NCBI RefSeq assembly: GCF_024763615.1
Contig: NC_077224.1
Location: 15,717,078 to 15,781,077 of the forward strand
Direction of reading: 5' to 3'
Length of the DNA: 64,000 bases
Source of the DNA: Phlebotomus papatasi
Lineage: Eukaryota; Arthropoda; Insecta; Diptera; Psychodidae
The notes under the pieces are model-generated. The model searched no databases. It was not told where the DNA came from and saw nothing but the letters and a program-made list of their open reading frames with translations. Positions 44,801-56,800 of this stretch are shown piece by piece; the first letter of the stretch is position 1; each line of letters begins with the position of its first letter. Both the position numbers and the translations under genes were made by a program.

Positions 44801-47800
44801 AGGGGGTGCGATTAACTTTTCTTCCTCATAATTTTAACACTTTATAGGTGTAAAAATATATCAACATTTTTTAGTGTTATTTTTACACCTTTTTAAGGAT
44901 AAAATTAACATTAAAAGGGTAACTTCAACCCCTAATACACCTAAAAGGGGTAATGTTTACACCGATTTTGGATCAATACTGCAGGGTTCATTTATTTAAT
45001 ATATTTTAATATATTTAATTAATATATTTTATAGGGTTAATATATTTTAGAGGTAATCAAGGTCAACTTTTTCTTTTGCAAATCATCTCAACCAAAGTAT
45101 ATCCTTTAGTGAAAATACTAAAATGGAAATATTTATGCCGATTCTCTGCTCATTTAATTAAAAATAAATTTCATGGGAATGAATCTAGTGGAACTTTGCC
45201 ATGGAAAGTTCGACGGGATGTCTTCAGATTTCCAAGGTAATAGAATTTTTTAGTTCCATTATTTTTCATGAGCATTCCCTTGCATTTCTTTTTGGGCGAA
45301 TTTCATCCCTAAATGGAGAAATCGCCTTTATTTTGTGATTAAATTGGGAGAGCCTAAATGGAAACGTAACAGAAAATTTACACTGTTAACTTAGCTTTTT
45401 AGTAACACGATAACCTCAAATATATCAATAGCCAATAAGGTAATGTCATGAAAAATTGGTAAAATTTTGGAGGATATTATAGTCTACAATTTACCAAATT
45501 TGTATTTTGATACTAGCGCCCCTATTGGTGGTTTGATGAACCTACGTTGTCCCAAGAAATGTAGCATTTCCCAATCCCAAGACCTTTCATTATTTTCAAA
45601 GACCATCAAATTCTGATAATTACAAGAGAATTTACGGACATTTTAGGATTTTTTTTAACTCCTTCACTGTGAGAGAAATCCGAAAAAGTCAAAATGACAT
45701 TCCGGAAATGTTAATTTTACCCTGCAGTATTGATCCAAAATCGGTGTAAATATTACCCTTTTTAGGTGTATTTGGGGTTAAAATTACCCTTTTGCATGTT
45801 AATTTTACTCTTAAAAAGGTGTAAAATTAATACTAAAAAATGTTGATATATTTTTACACCTAAAAAGTGTTAAAGTTATGAGGAAAAAAAGTCAGTCGCA
45901 CCCTCTTTTTTTTCTCAGTGTTATAGCTCGGAAGGAACGTAGTAGGACCTGAAATTTTTTTAAAAAAAAGTTTTAAGCTTACCTGGATGGCAATTGTCTT
46001 CTGAATCGTCTCGATGGCGTTCTGACAAGGTGGCCTGGCGAGTTCGGTGTCAGCAATCTGACTGAGATCATCGCCCAGTAGAGCCCGGACGCACTCCTGA
46101 GCCGAGTCACAAATGGCCGGTAAATCGTATCCGCCTTCTAGGGCCAGAATCACCCTACCCTCAGCCAGTTGCATGAGTTCCCTGGTGAGATGGCCAAAAC
46201 ACGCCGGAGATACCATGTAGCCCCCCAAGGGCGGAGGATGTCCACTGGCAGCATCAAATCCTGCCGAAACCAGAACAATATCCGGTGCAAATTCCCTTGC
46301 GATGGGCATTACGACAGTCCGAAAAGCCGCTAGGTACTCAGCATCCCCGAGCGGAGGAGACAATCCTCCACTCCAGGCTACATTGACATTGAAACCCACT
46401 CCCGGACCAACTCCACATTCCGTTGGACCACCCGTGCCCGGAAAGAAATTCCCATCGTCATGACGATGGATTGAGAGATAGAGGACACTGGGATCATCAT
46501 AGAAGACCTGCTGTGTCCCATTTCCATGATGTACATCCCAGTCCACAATCAATACCCTCCTCATTTCCGGAACACGTTGCCGCACTAACCTAGCAGCCAC
46601 GGCAATGGAGTTGAAGAAACAGAAACCCATGGCAGCATCTGGTTCTGCATGATGCCCTGGCGGTCGTACCACTGCAAATCCATTCCGAATGTCTCCCTTG
46701 GCCGCCTTCATGGCCAAATCAATCACACATCCAGCCGCCATTCTGGCTGCTGCTGACGTATGATGCTCATTCCACGTGGTGTCCAGATCCACGCCCAATC
46801 CTCCGCATGCCAACCGGACAAAACTCACCCGACTGGCATCGAGTTTATGACGATTGAGCTGATTCGTCCCGAAGAGCATTGTGTGAGCTTCAGTGTGCAC
46901 CGTCTGCAATTCTTCCTGTGTGGCTCGTCTGGCCCTCAGACGGTCACACCGACTGGCCAGACCCGTCTCCACCAGACGTGCCCACACACTCTGTAACCTC
47001 CCACTGTGCTCGGGATGCGAGGAATTGTCACCACAGATGCAGGCATGTTTCAGCATTTGGTTGTCGAAGGCCAGTCCTGTGGTGACATGAGTGGGTCCAG
47101 GAGCTCCCTGGAACCATTATTTAACATTAGCTACGCCAGTGAAAATTTTCCACCTTTCACAATTTATTTGGAAAAGTCAGAAAATTCTACTGGGATTTAT
47201 TAAGAAGTCAATGGAAACAAGGTTATGTCCGTTATGTCAAAATGTGAGGTTATGCTGGGACTTAACCTCAAAATATTAATTTCGAATTTGGGTAGAGAAA
47301 ATTTATCAAAATAAATTTTTTATACGTGATTCGGTCTTCTTAAAGCTTCTAAATGCGTTTTAGCACGTCTTTCATTTTGAAAGGAATCAAATTTTAAACC
47401 ATGAAAGACACAAAATTCTAACCTCAAAGATGTGCCTCTAACTAAGTTAAAAAGTAAGATAATCCTAAAAAAATTCTTGACGAATTTAGGCATCTGCAAA
47501 AAAATAAATAATTATCTATGATAGGTCTAATTTTTCTATTTCGTGATTTTTCTGGAATTCAAGGTTATGTATAACCTAACCTTACTTTGTAGAAGACATT
47601 AAACATTAAACTTTAAAATAAACATGAAATTTTCTCAAATATTCCAAAAAAAATGGTAATCTTTAAACAGTGTTTAACAAAACACCATAGAATTATGAAT
47701 GAAAGAAAAATATTTTTTGGATCTTATTTAGTTTTTGAGGTTAAAACTTGATTTTTTCAAATTTTAAGTACCTTTTTTATCAGATTTCACTGTATCGTGA

Positions 47801-50800
47801 CTAAATTATTTTTCAAAAATTCCCTTGACGTTATATATTAAGAAATTCTACCATACAAAAAATAATGTCTTTAGTTTTTTTAGGCATTTTTTAACATAAC
47901 CTAAAGCTTTTTACATTAACCTATTTCTCCAAATAAGGAATAAGATCCATTTTACAATTAGGTCAACCTTTCGGTTTCTTATGTAATATTTCAAATTAAC
48001 CCATTTAGTAAATGTACCAGAAATACTTGAAATAGATTGTTCATATTTTGGAATTAGTTTCATACAGATTAATAGATGATTTTTTTGAAAAGAAAAAAAA
48101 AATTAATCTATCATGGGGGCGCGGGGAACCCTTGTCAAACACGCATCTTAACGATCACTGAATTTAAATTCTGTACATTAATTAATTACAAATTCTTTTG
48201 ATTTATAGATAGAGTAACTATCTAAGAACACGAATTAGCAATCAGAATTCAAATCAGGAAAGAGGATGGAGGTCAATTTTAAGAAATTCGATGGGATGTC
48301 GTATTTTCCGTTCACCATTTTGAGCAAAAAAATAAAAAATAAAAAAACACCAAATTTTATTAAAATATCAGACAGACAGAGATTTTATTAAAATTTTGCA
48401 TGACTTTCCGCGAAGCGAGAAAAGAACAACAAAATGTATTTCCATCGCTGTCGGACTATTTTTTTTCAAAGTAATTGAAAGACCAAAGTAACGAAAAATC
48501 CATTCCCGACAGAAATTCGGACATCAATTGCGCAGAAATAAATGATCAAAAATCGTCTACTTTTTGATTAATATATCAATCGATGGGTACGAATGGGTTA
48601 AATTGAGCTTAAATTCGAAAATTTGGTAACAATATCGGCTTAAATTAGTAGAATTCCGAATTTCGAATAGCATTTTTAAGGTTATGTACATCATAAGCTC
48701 GCATTGCAGAATAACTTCGTAATTCAAAAAGAAAATAGGTGTGATTAGAAGGAATCACACCTAATTAAAACAATTAGAAATTCAAATATGCGTCTAGAAA
48801 ACCTTTTTCTCTTTTCTCAAATATTTTTAGGTTAAATTTTGATGAATATTGCATTTCTGAGGCATAGCGTTAGAAAAATATACAACGTATATTAAGTGGA
48901 TAAATTAATATAGCGGCGATTTATAGATAAATTGTCCGTATAAAAAAAAACAAATTTTTTAAGGTTAAATCAAACATAACCTCAAATTTAAAATTAAAAT
49001 CTTGGCTAATTTTGAGACATTTTCGTTAAAAAATCCCAGTTTTTCGTAATGATGAAACTTGTATTAAAAATATTTTTGTAATTGAAAAACTATTGAGATT
49101 TCTAACATTTTTCAATCTAAATCTTACCTTTTTAACCCAAAAACTAATTTAGACCATGTTCCTTTATACCCCATCCTAATCAAAATTTTGAATAGTAAAA
49201 TTTATCGATTTTCTCAAGACAATTTTAGAACACGCCCATTATTTCTCAAGTCATTCGTACATATTTTATTGTGAACATGATAATCCATAAAAAAATCTGG
49301 TCATAAATAAGATAAAATATAAATTAGGTTTGCTGAATTTTATGGAGGGATACGGGAGGAGCTAAACCAAGAAATTTATGTTCTCAACTACGCCAATGAC
49401 CACGCCCAATTTTGTGGATTATTCTCACAGTCATCTTTTTTTGAATTGTCTGGTAAGATTTTCGGAAATGCTTGATAATGCAAAAGTTTTAAAATCTTTT
49501 CGTTACAGTTATAATTATTTTCTTTCTTTATTCAAGTATTACAGGAGGCGTGGTCTATTTTTTATTGGGTGGAGCTTCTAGTTTTTTTCTTTTCCAGTGT
49601 AAAAATTGGACAAAGAACTATTGAACCAGGGGCTCATCAAGCGCAATAAAAAGTGAAGCTATTTTTCACTTTTCCTTGTAAAAATTTTGCATCTATTGCA
49701 CTGCGACTTTAACAAATTTTCTCGTAGTTCTTGTATAATTTTGGCGAACATAATGAAATATATATTTTTAGATAGCTTTTAATTCACGATTTCGAAATAT
49801 ATCAGACTGATAAGTCAATTCTCTTTAGGAAAAAACTTGCCAATAGTCTTCAGTGCCTTTATGCAAAAACGTATGGAAAAATGAAATGTCGAGAGGCCCC
49901 TGATTGACTCATTTTGTTAATTCTAGGATTCAGCATTAATTGGCCATAACTTGCAAAAGGGGCGTCTCATTAAAGAATTTTGGGAGGAGCTTATCAGGAC
50001 GGTTAATTGCTTTTTTGTCAAGGATATTTTTTAATTCACCCTTAGTTGATCATAATTAAGACAGAAAGCGCGTTCTAAAATTAGTTTTGGTCGAAACTGC
50101 TTGAGGACATCCAAAACTGCTTAGAGAAAGGTAAAAGGGGGCGTGGCCTAAAATTACTTATTAGCGGATCTCTTTCAGGATACTTCAACCCATTTTTTCT
50201 GCATTACGCCATTACAAAAAATACAAATTATTTCAGAGAACGGTGAAAATGCTCCTTGGAAAATCTCAGTGTTCGAAAATGCGTCATATCTTTTTAAAGT
50301 TCTAAAAAAAATAGGTAGAGGAAGGCTTTCAAGCTTTGCACATAATTCCTGAAATAAATAGGTCAGATTTGTTAAAGGAATATGGGGAAAATATAAAGTG
50401 TTCGAAGGCTAGAAAGTATACGGAGCTTGAAAGCCTTTCCCTAGAGAGGGCAATGAATATTTCAAAGGGACTCACCCCAGTCAAACTCCGCCGATGTGGC
50501 ACTGTGAGATTCACCGGAGGCGGGCTATTGTCCAGGGAGTGCTGTCCTGTATCCGGGATACTGCAGGGTGGCTGCTGTCCCAGATGCACCAACGGACTGG
50601 ATAGTGTCCGTGACAGTGGCTTTACGAATCCCCTGGTGAAGGGATCATCCACAGAAATGTGCATAGACTGCCTAATGAGGAGTTCACGCTGTTGCTTGAG
50701 ATACTCCTGATCTCTCAGCCTCTCCTCACTCTGACGCTGGGCAGCACTCGTGATAACACTACTGGTAAGTACAGTTTTCGGTGGTTGCTTCTTGTCAGTC

Positions 50801-53800
50801 AAGTCAATCACTTCTCCAGACTCCTCCTCCTTCAGCTGCGGCTCACGACTTCCGCCCACGCGCGTCAGCACTGTCTGCCGGATCTTCTGCGTAAGCAACA
50901 GATGCTGCTGCTCCATGGCCTGACGCTCAGCCTGCATGAGAGACAAGACTTCTACAAATCTTTGCCTGGACATCAAATCCCCCTCAAAACCTACATCACT
51001 GTTCTCGTAGTGAGTCTGACCAATGTTGACATTGCCAGCACCCGTGAGCATTGGATGCCCAAGTGGAAGGGGTGCTGACTGTGTCCTACCAAGTGGCCTG
51101 TGGCCCTGCTTATTGAGTCTCGCATGAGCCACTTGAGTGTCCGTAATTGGTTGCCCATAGAGTCCTGGCACTTGACCATGCATCGCCAAATGCGTAGCTG
51201 CCATGTGATGGATGTTGGATGGATGGAGATGCGAGGCCAGCTCAGCATGATGATCAATTGGTGGCATGGGATTATAGTAGGCCGCTCCAGCGGCAGCTGC
51301 TGCTGCTGCCATTTGAGCATGTGTCCGGAAATTCGAGAGAAGCGCCTATGGAATTGCCCAAAAAAAATCCCGAAATAAACACCTCTGTTCTACATAGCCA
51401 TTTTTTGCAGAAATAACCTTGAATATTTCCTTTAAACCATTTTTTTCAAGGTCAAAATAAAACTAGCTCTAAAACCCATATTTTTCGACCAATTGTGATC
51501 AGTATGGGCTTATTCTAAAGGTTTTGGAATTCAGAATAAATCCAAATCGGTTTCAATCGGTCCTGTACCGGTAATTTACAGATAATTAATTTTTATTTGA
51601 AATTAAATTCTTCTATGCAATTTTAGCAAGATTGTGAAGTTTGTTACGGATATACATTTTAGGTTTTTCGAACCCTTAAGCCTAGGGATAATGTACGGTT
51701 CTCAGTAAGACGTGAGAACCATACCATAGAGCACTTTACAGTTAATCGTATACTTCATGAGAGCAATATGTATGCGCCATTAAGTCACATTGTCTGCTCT
51801 CATGAAGTAGTTTTAAACTTAATTTAAGTAAACCGTTCGTGCTTTGTTGAATTACACATTTATAAAGATTTATCACTTGAAGCTGGAAGTTGTAAAAAGC
51901 CAGTGATAAGCCTAGATCAGCTTATAGAGGTGCGATTCCTTCATTGCAAATTTGGATTGTGGCAAACTCGAACGATATTTATACATAAATAATGCAAATT
52001 GCGTTTAATAATTCTTAAGCTTTATGTAACATATTATCGTTATTAATAAGGAAAATTGGATGAGAAATGCATAAGTGTCTGAAAATCTTTGAAGTCGATT
52101 ATCTCGGAAACTATGAAAGATAGAGGCCTCAAACTTTACGTTTATTTAGAGCCTTCTTCAGGCTTGAGATGTGCAAAATTTCACTTGAAAATAAGGAAAA
52201 TTGGAAGAAAAATGCATAAAATGTCTAAAAAACTTTAAAATCGATTTTCTCGGAAACTATGAGAGATAGAGGCCTCAAACTTTACTCTTTCATGCTTGAT
52301 ATGTGCAAAATTTCACTTGAAACTAAGGAAAATTGGAAGAAAAATACATTAAAATTGTTTAAAAAACTTTGAAATCGATTTTCTCAGAAACTATGAGAGA
52401 TCAAGGCTTCCAATTTGATAGCACACTAGAGTTTCGTTTAGGCTTAAGAAGTGCAAAACGCGAAAAATTTCGCGACCCGCGAAAATCCGCGAAAAATTTC
52501 GACCCGCGAAAATTCAAGAAAAATTTCGCGACCCGGGAAAATCCACGAAATTTTTCGCGATTTTTATCTGGTTTGGATAGTCTTTGGGAAGTATCACAGG
52601 ACTCTTTTATTAACGCAGATTAATTCTGAACAGGTAATTCATAACCAGCTCGAAAACGCTTCGTGTGATTTTTTTTTCATTTTTGGACTTGGATATGTTT
52701 TAGAGATTACCCAGGCGGACATTTGACCATATACGAAAATACCGTTGAATCCTTAATAACGGTTTATCCAAAAATCAATTCTATCATTTTAAAATAATTT
52801 TAGAGCATCTTTTGAATGATTTATGAAACGGTTTAAATTGGTTGAGAAGAGGAAAATGGTAAATGATGCGAAAGTACTTTTGAGGTACCGTCGTTGCGGG
52901 TGACTTTGCACTTTTGTTCACTATTTTTCAACTTTACCCTTTAAAAGTGGATAGTTAAAATGAAAGGAGGGGGTCTAATGGATAAAATTATTTGTATTCA
53001 GTTGTTGGTGAATGAAAGGCTTGTATTGGGGATAAGCCGCATGTGATTTTGTACTTTTTGATAAATATAAAAAAATCAACAATTTCTAATAATATATGGT
53101 GAGAGATTTCTAATAAGATATGGTGCACGAGATCTACAAGATAGCGTGGTCACCATCTTGATTTGACGTTTCCGTTCGCCATTTTGAATAACTGTCAAAA
53201 CCTAAAACTTATCCGATTGGGCTGAAATTTTAGTATGTTGTAACTGATGTCAACACCTTTTCAGAACATATCTATATTCCAGCCTACGTCAAACATTTAC
53301 CTAGGTACAGAGACTCAAAGTTTAAAATTTTGAATATTCATATTTTGTCGGTGTTTATTTTTTAATCTAGAATATTTGAAAACTAAACAAAATAGCTCAG
53401 TAAGCATTAAAATACTTGAGGCTTTTATTTTATATATTTATTCACTCTTTTCTTAATTAAAATAAAATATAAACGAAAAATTTATATTATTATTTTATTT
53501 TTTATTCTTTGTAACAACAGTTTTTCAGATCCTAGAATAATATGCTATTATAAGCAAAAGTATTACTTTTCTTATTCATTGTTTGTTAGACTTATCACCT
53601 AACGATAGCACTGTCTTTTTTATGACGGTATCAATAAAGGAAGCCCCCCGTAGTTTTGTATTCATGAAAGTGTCAAAATTTTTAACTTGAAGCCCCTGTA
53701 CCCAGACAATCCTGTGACCTAAATCGGATTATATTATTATCTGAAAAGGTCTTGACATCAGCTACAACATACTAAAATTTCAGCTCAATCGGACGAATTT

Positions 53801-56800
53801 TAGGCTTTGACAGTTATTCAAAATTGCTTAGAGAAACGTTAAAGCAAAATGGCGACCACGCCATCTTGTAGGTCTAGGCATTTTATCCTAAAACCCCGTA
53901 TAAATGAATCATTTTTATTTAAGTACTTTTCTAACAATGCAGTTTTATAACATAAATCATACGTTGCTACAAAAAAATAGTGAACAATGGTATTTTAATT
54001 TAAAAAAATATATCAAAATCGAAATGGATTATTCAAACCTGATAAATTTAGAATAGATTTAGATAATTTATGACTCTGAAACCGCTTTTAGAATTTGAAC
54101 TTCAGATAACTTTTTCACATGGCCCTTTTTGGACATAATAAGTGTATTTGCATTTTATTGAATATTATTGAAACTACAAGTATCCGTTTGAGGATCATTG
54201 TACGTTTCTTGGTATATGACATATCCCTACTCTGAAAAAAATGTTTTGTTAAACGAACAAATGGATTTTGTTGAAATTTTGCCAAAAGGATGTTATTTAC
54301 CAATTTGACAAAACTTTTTCTTGCATTTTATATGGAAAAACGCCCTTTTCACAAACTTTTAACAAGATACAGTTGGCCGCCGATTTGACAAAACTTTTCC
54401 ATATTCTGTATGGAAGAACATATTTTTTACAAACTTGTCTTGTTAATTTGACAAAACATTTTTTCAGAGTATATACTTTGACATGGTAGACCGGATCGGC
54501 GAAGAACATCAGTAAGTGCTAGAATTTAAGAAATCTTACGGATAGCAAAGTGCAGTCAACCCCTGAATGCAAAGTCACCCGCAACGACGGTATAGCATCT
54601 AAGTCACAAATTCGAGTATTTCGCAAAGCCTGGACACCTTGCCTCTCCTTTTTAAACCAGTTTAAAAAAAATGTCTCTAAAAGAGCACATTTTCTTTCCA
54701 GATAAAGGAAAATTGTTTTTGACAAAGTTATTGATCAGTGAATTTCCTTTCAGCGTCTTTTAGAGCAGAATCACATTGACAGTAAAATGCTCACCGTATT
54801 TCGTTAATTTACGTATTTTCATTGCAATTCTTACGCAAATTCTCGATTACCATATTACCTTATCTCATACTCAGTGGCACTAGGTGAAAATAATGTAAGA
54901 AAATTGAAGAAGAAATTGAAAGAAATTAATCGTACAGTTTTTTTTTGCTCACCGTTTATCGAATTTTCGTTTTATTTTTTCAATTTTCTTATATTATTTT
55001 CACCTAGTGCCACCGAGTATGAGATAAGGTAATACGGTAATGGAAAATTTGCGTAAGAATTGCAATGAAAATGCATAAATTAACGAAATACGGTGAGCCT
55101 ACGGCGAGCATTTTACTGTCAATGTGCTTCTGCCCTTAATAAGAAGTTCTTCAAGCTGACCCTTTTGTCACATTTTGCCCCAGGTTCCCCTAATCACATT
55201 TTTTTTTTTAATTTTTATCGATAAAGTATCATCTTTCGATCACTCATTGCAAGTGTGATTCATGTCATCTTTCTTTCTTTTTTTTTTTGCAAATATCATC
55301 CGAGTTTATTTATATCAATCTACTGCGTTGATGATTAATCTTTGTGATAAGAAATTGCATTCATTGATAAACTTACCAAATTATTGGCATTGTGAGCATT
55401 GGCCAAGTGAGGTCTACCTAGAGAAATATTGGGCATCGATGGTGAACTGAACAGTGCCAGATCATTGATACTCCCCCGATTGCCCTGATAGTTGGGATCC
55501 TCATTTTCCTGCATGGACACAAACATTAAAGAAAAAAAAAACAACTCAATGAGCTTTTTCTGGTAGAAAGAATAAGGATACTAACCTCCTGAATTGGAGC
55601 ACTTGTGGGTGAGCCTCGATTTGTCAGCGTAGGAGGTGAATTTGGACCAGAATCTGGCGTTGTTGTGCAATCTAGAGACACAAAACCCAAGAAAATTCAA
55701 TGGATTTTCCTCTTTTTCATATTTAAAAAAAAATCATTGTAGCATTTTTGAGCACAATATATTGTCATTCCTAAATTTATTTTGTGGATTATTTTGGCAG
55801 AGAAAAATGTTAATTGAACGCAACATCATCATGCTCATAGTTTTCAATTAATTTCTATGCTTCTCTTTTTACGACTTTTAAATTATTCTTTTAGTTAGTG
55901 TTTAATTGATTCAGCAAATTTTTTGTGATTGTTCTTTTTTTAGTGCAAATAAAAAAATTAAAAAAAAAACACTCAAGACGCAAAAGGAAGAAATTAATTA
56001 TGGTTTTTTTTTTAAGATAGATTTTATAAGTATTCTCACAATAAAAAGCGCGATACTTTAGGTGTAAATAATTATGTTTTCTTGTTGAGGAATTTTATCA
56101 TTTATAGCCTTAGGGATTCTTCGAGGGTGTTCTATTATTTTTTTTTCTTGCGTGGGGGATAGCACAAAAGAAAGGAATTCTTTTTATTGCGGATAGAAAA
56201 CAAAACTGCAGCTTCGCGTTTTTCTTTTCAATGGCTATTTTTGGGATCTGTTACAAAAAAAAATTCTCGCGCAAAATTGAGATAATATTTTTATGAAAAA
56301 AAATTGTAAATTAAAAAAAAAATTAAAACGTAGTAAATAAAAAATCAATTCCACTTTTCTCTCAATTCACTTCTTGTAAGTCGTTTGTTCTTTTTTTTTG
56401 GCTTTTGTGATTGTTGTACGTACTTGTCGGTGTTGCTAAGGCTGAATTTTGCTGTTTCTGTTGTCGTCTTTGGGCAGCCTGAAGAAGTCGTTCTTGCCGT
56501 CTAGCCGCCAATGGTCCATTCCTCGCCTTTCGCTCAATCACACTCTGTTTCAAGCGAATCTTCAGCAAATTCGGCTCCGATGCTGCAGCCAATCATTTCA
56601 TTTAACCATTTTATTATTTCAAAATAACAATTAAATATTCTCTTCTCTTTGTCTTTTCTATATCTAATCATCATCTGGCTATGAAGAATTTTTCTCTCTC
56701 TAAAGGAATTCACAAGATTTCTCAACATTTTAATACCAAAAAAAAACACTTTCTCTCTCTCTCTTGTTTTTCTTCATTTAGAACTTTTATCACTTTCGCT

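Larger units (their letters stand above)
52888..54590. mobile_element. 1.7-kb non-autonomous element, CCGTCGTTGCGGGTG ends, TA duplication
   Basis: The first 23 bp, starting CCGTCGTTGCGGGTGACTTT, are repeated inverted at the right end. TA flanks both sides. The related sequence at about 11726-11800 carries an uninterrupted version of the flanks. Two further MITEs are nested inside. No transposase is visible. Confidence 0.85.

Noticed and set aside
47080..47098. Alternative HDAC4 acceptor at ACCACAG|GACTGG
   Set aside because: It has a better pyrimidine tract but would break the frame with the upstream exon, which ends in phase 0. It would also remove THVTTG, which matches the family.
46760..47279. 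Plus-strand ORFs of 62-78 codons
   Set aside because: They are antisense to the HDAC4 deacetylase exon and its flank, with no similarity of their own.
50336..51416. Plus-strand ORFs of 65-139 codons
   Set aside because: They are shadows of the large HDAC4 exon on the other strand, produced by its higher GC content.
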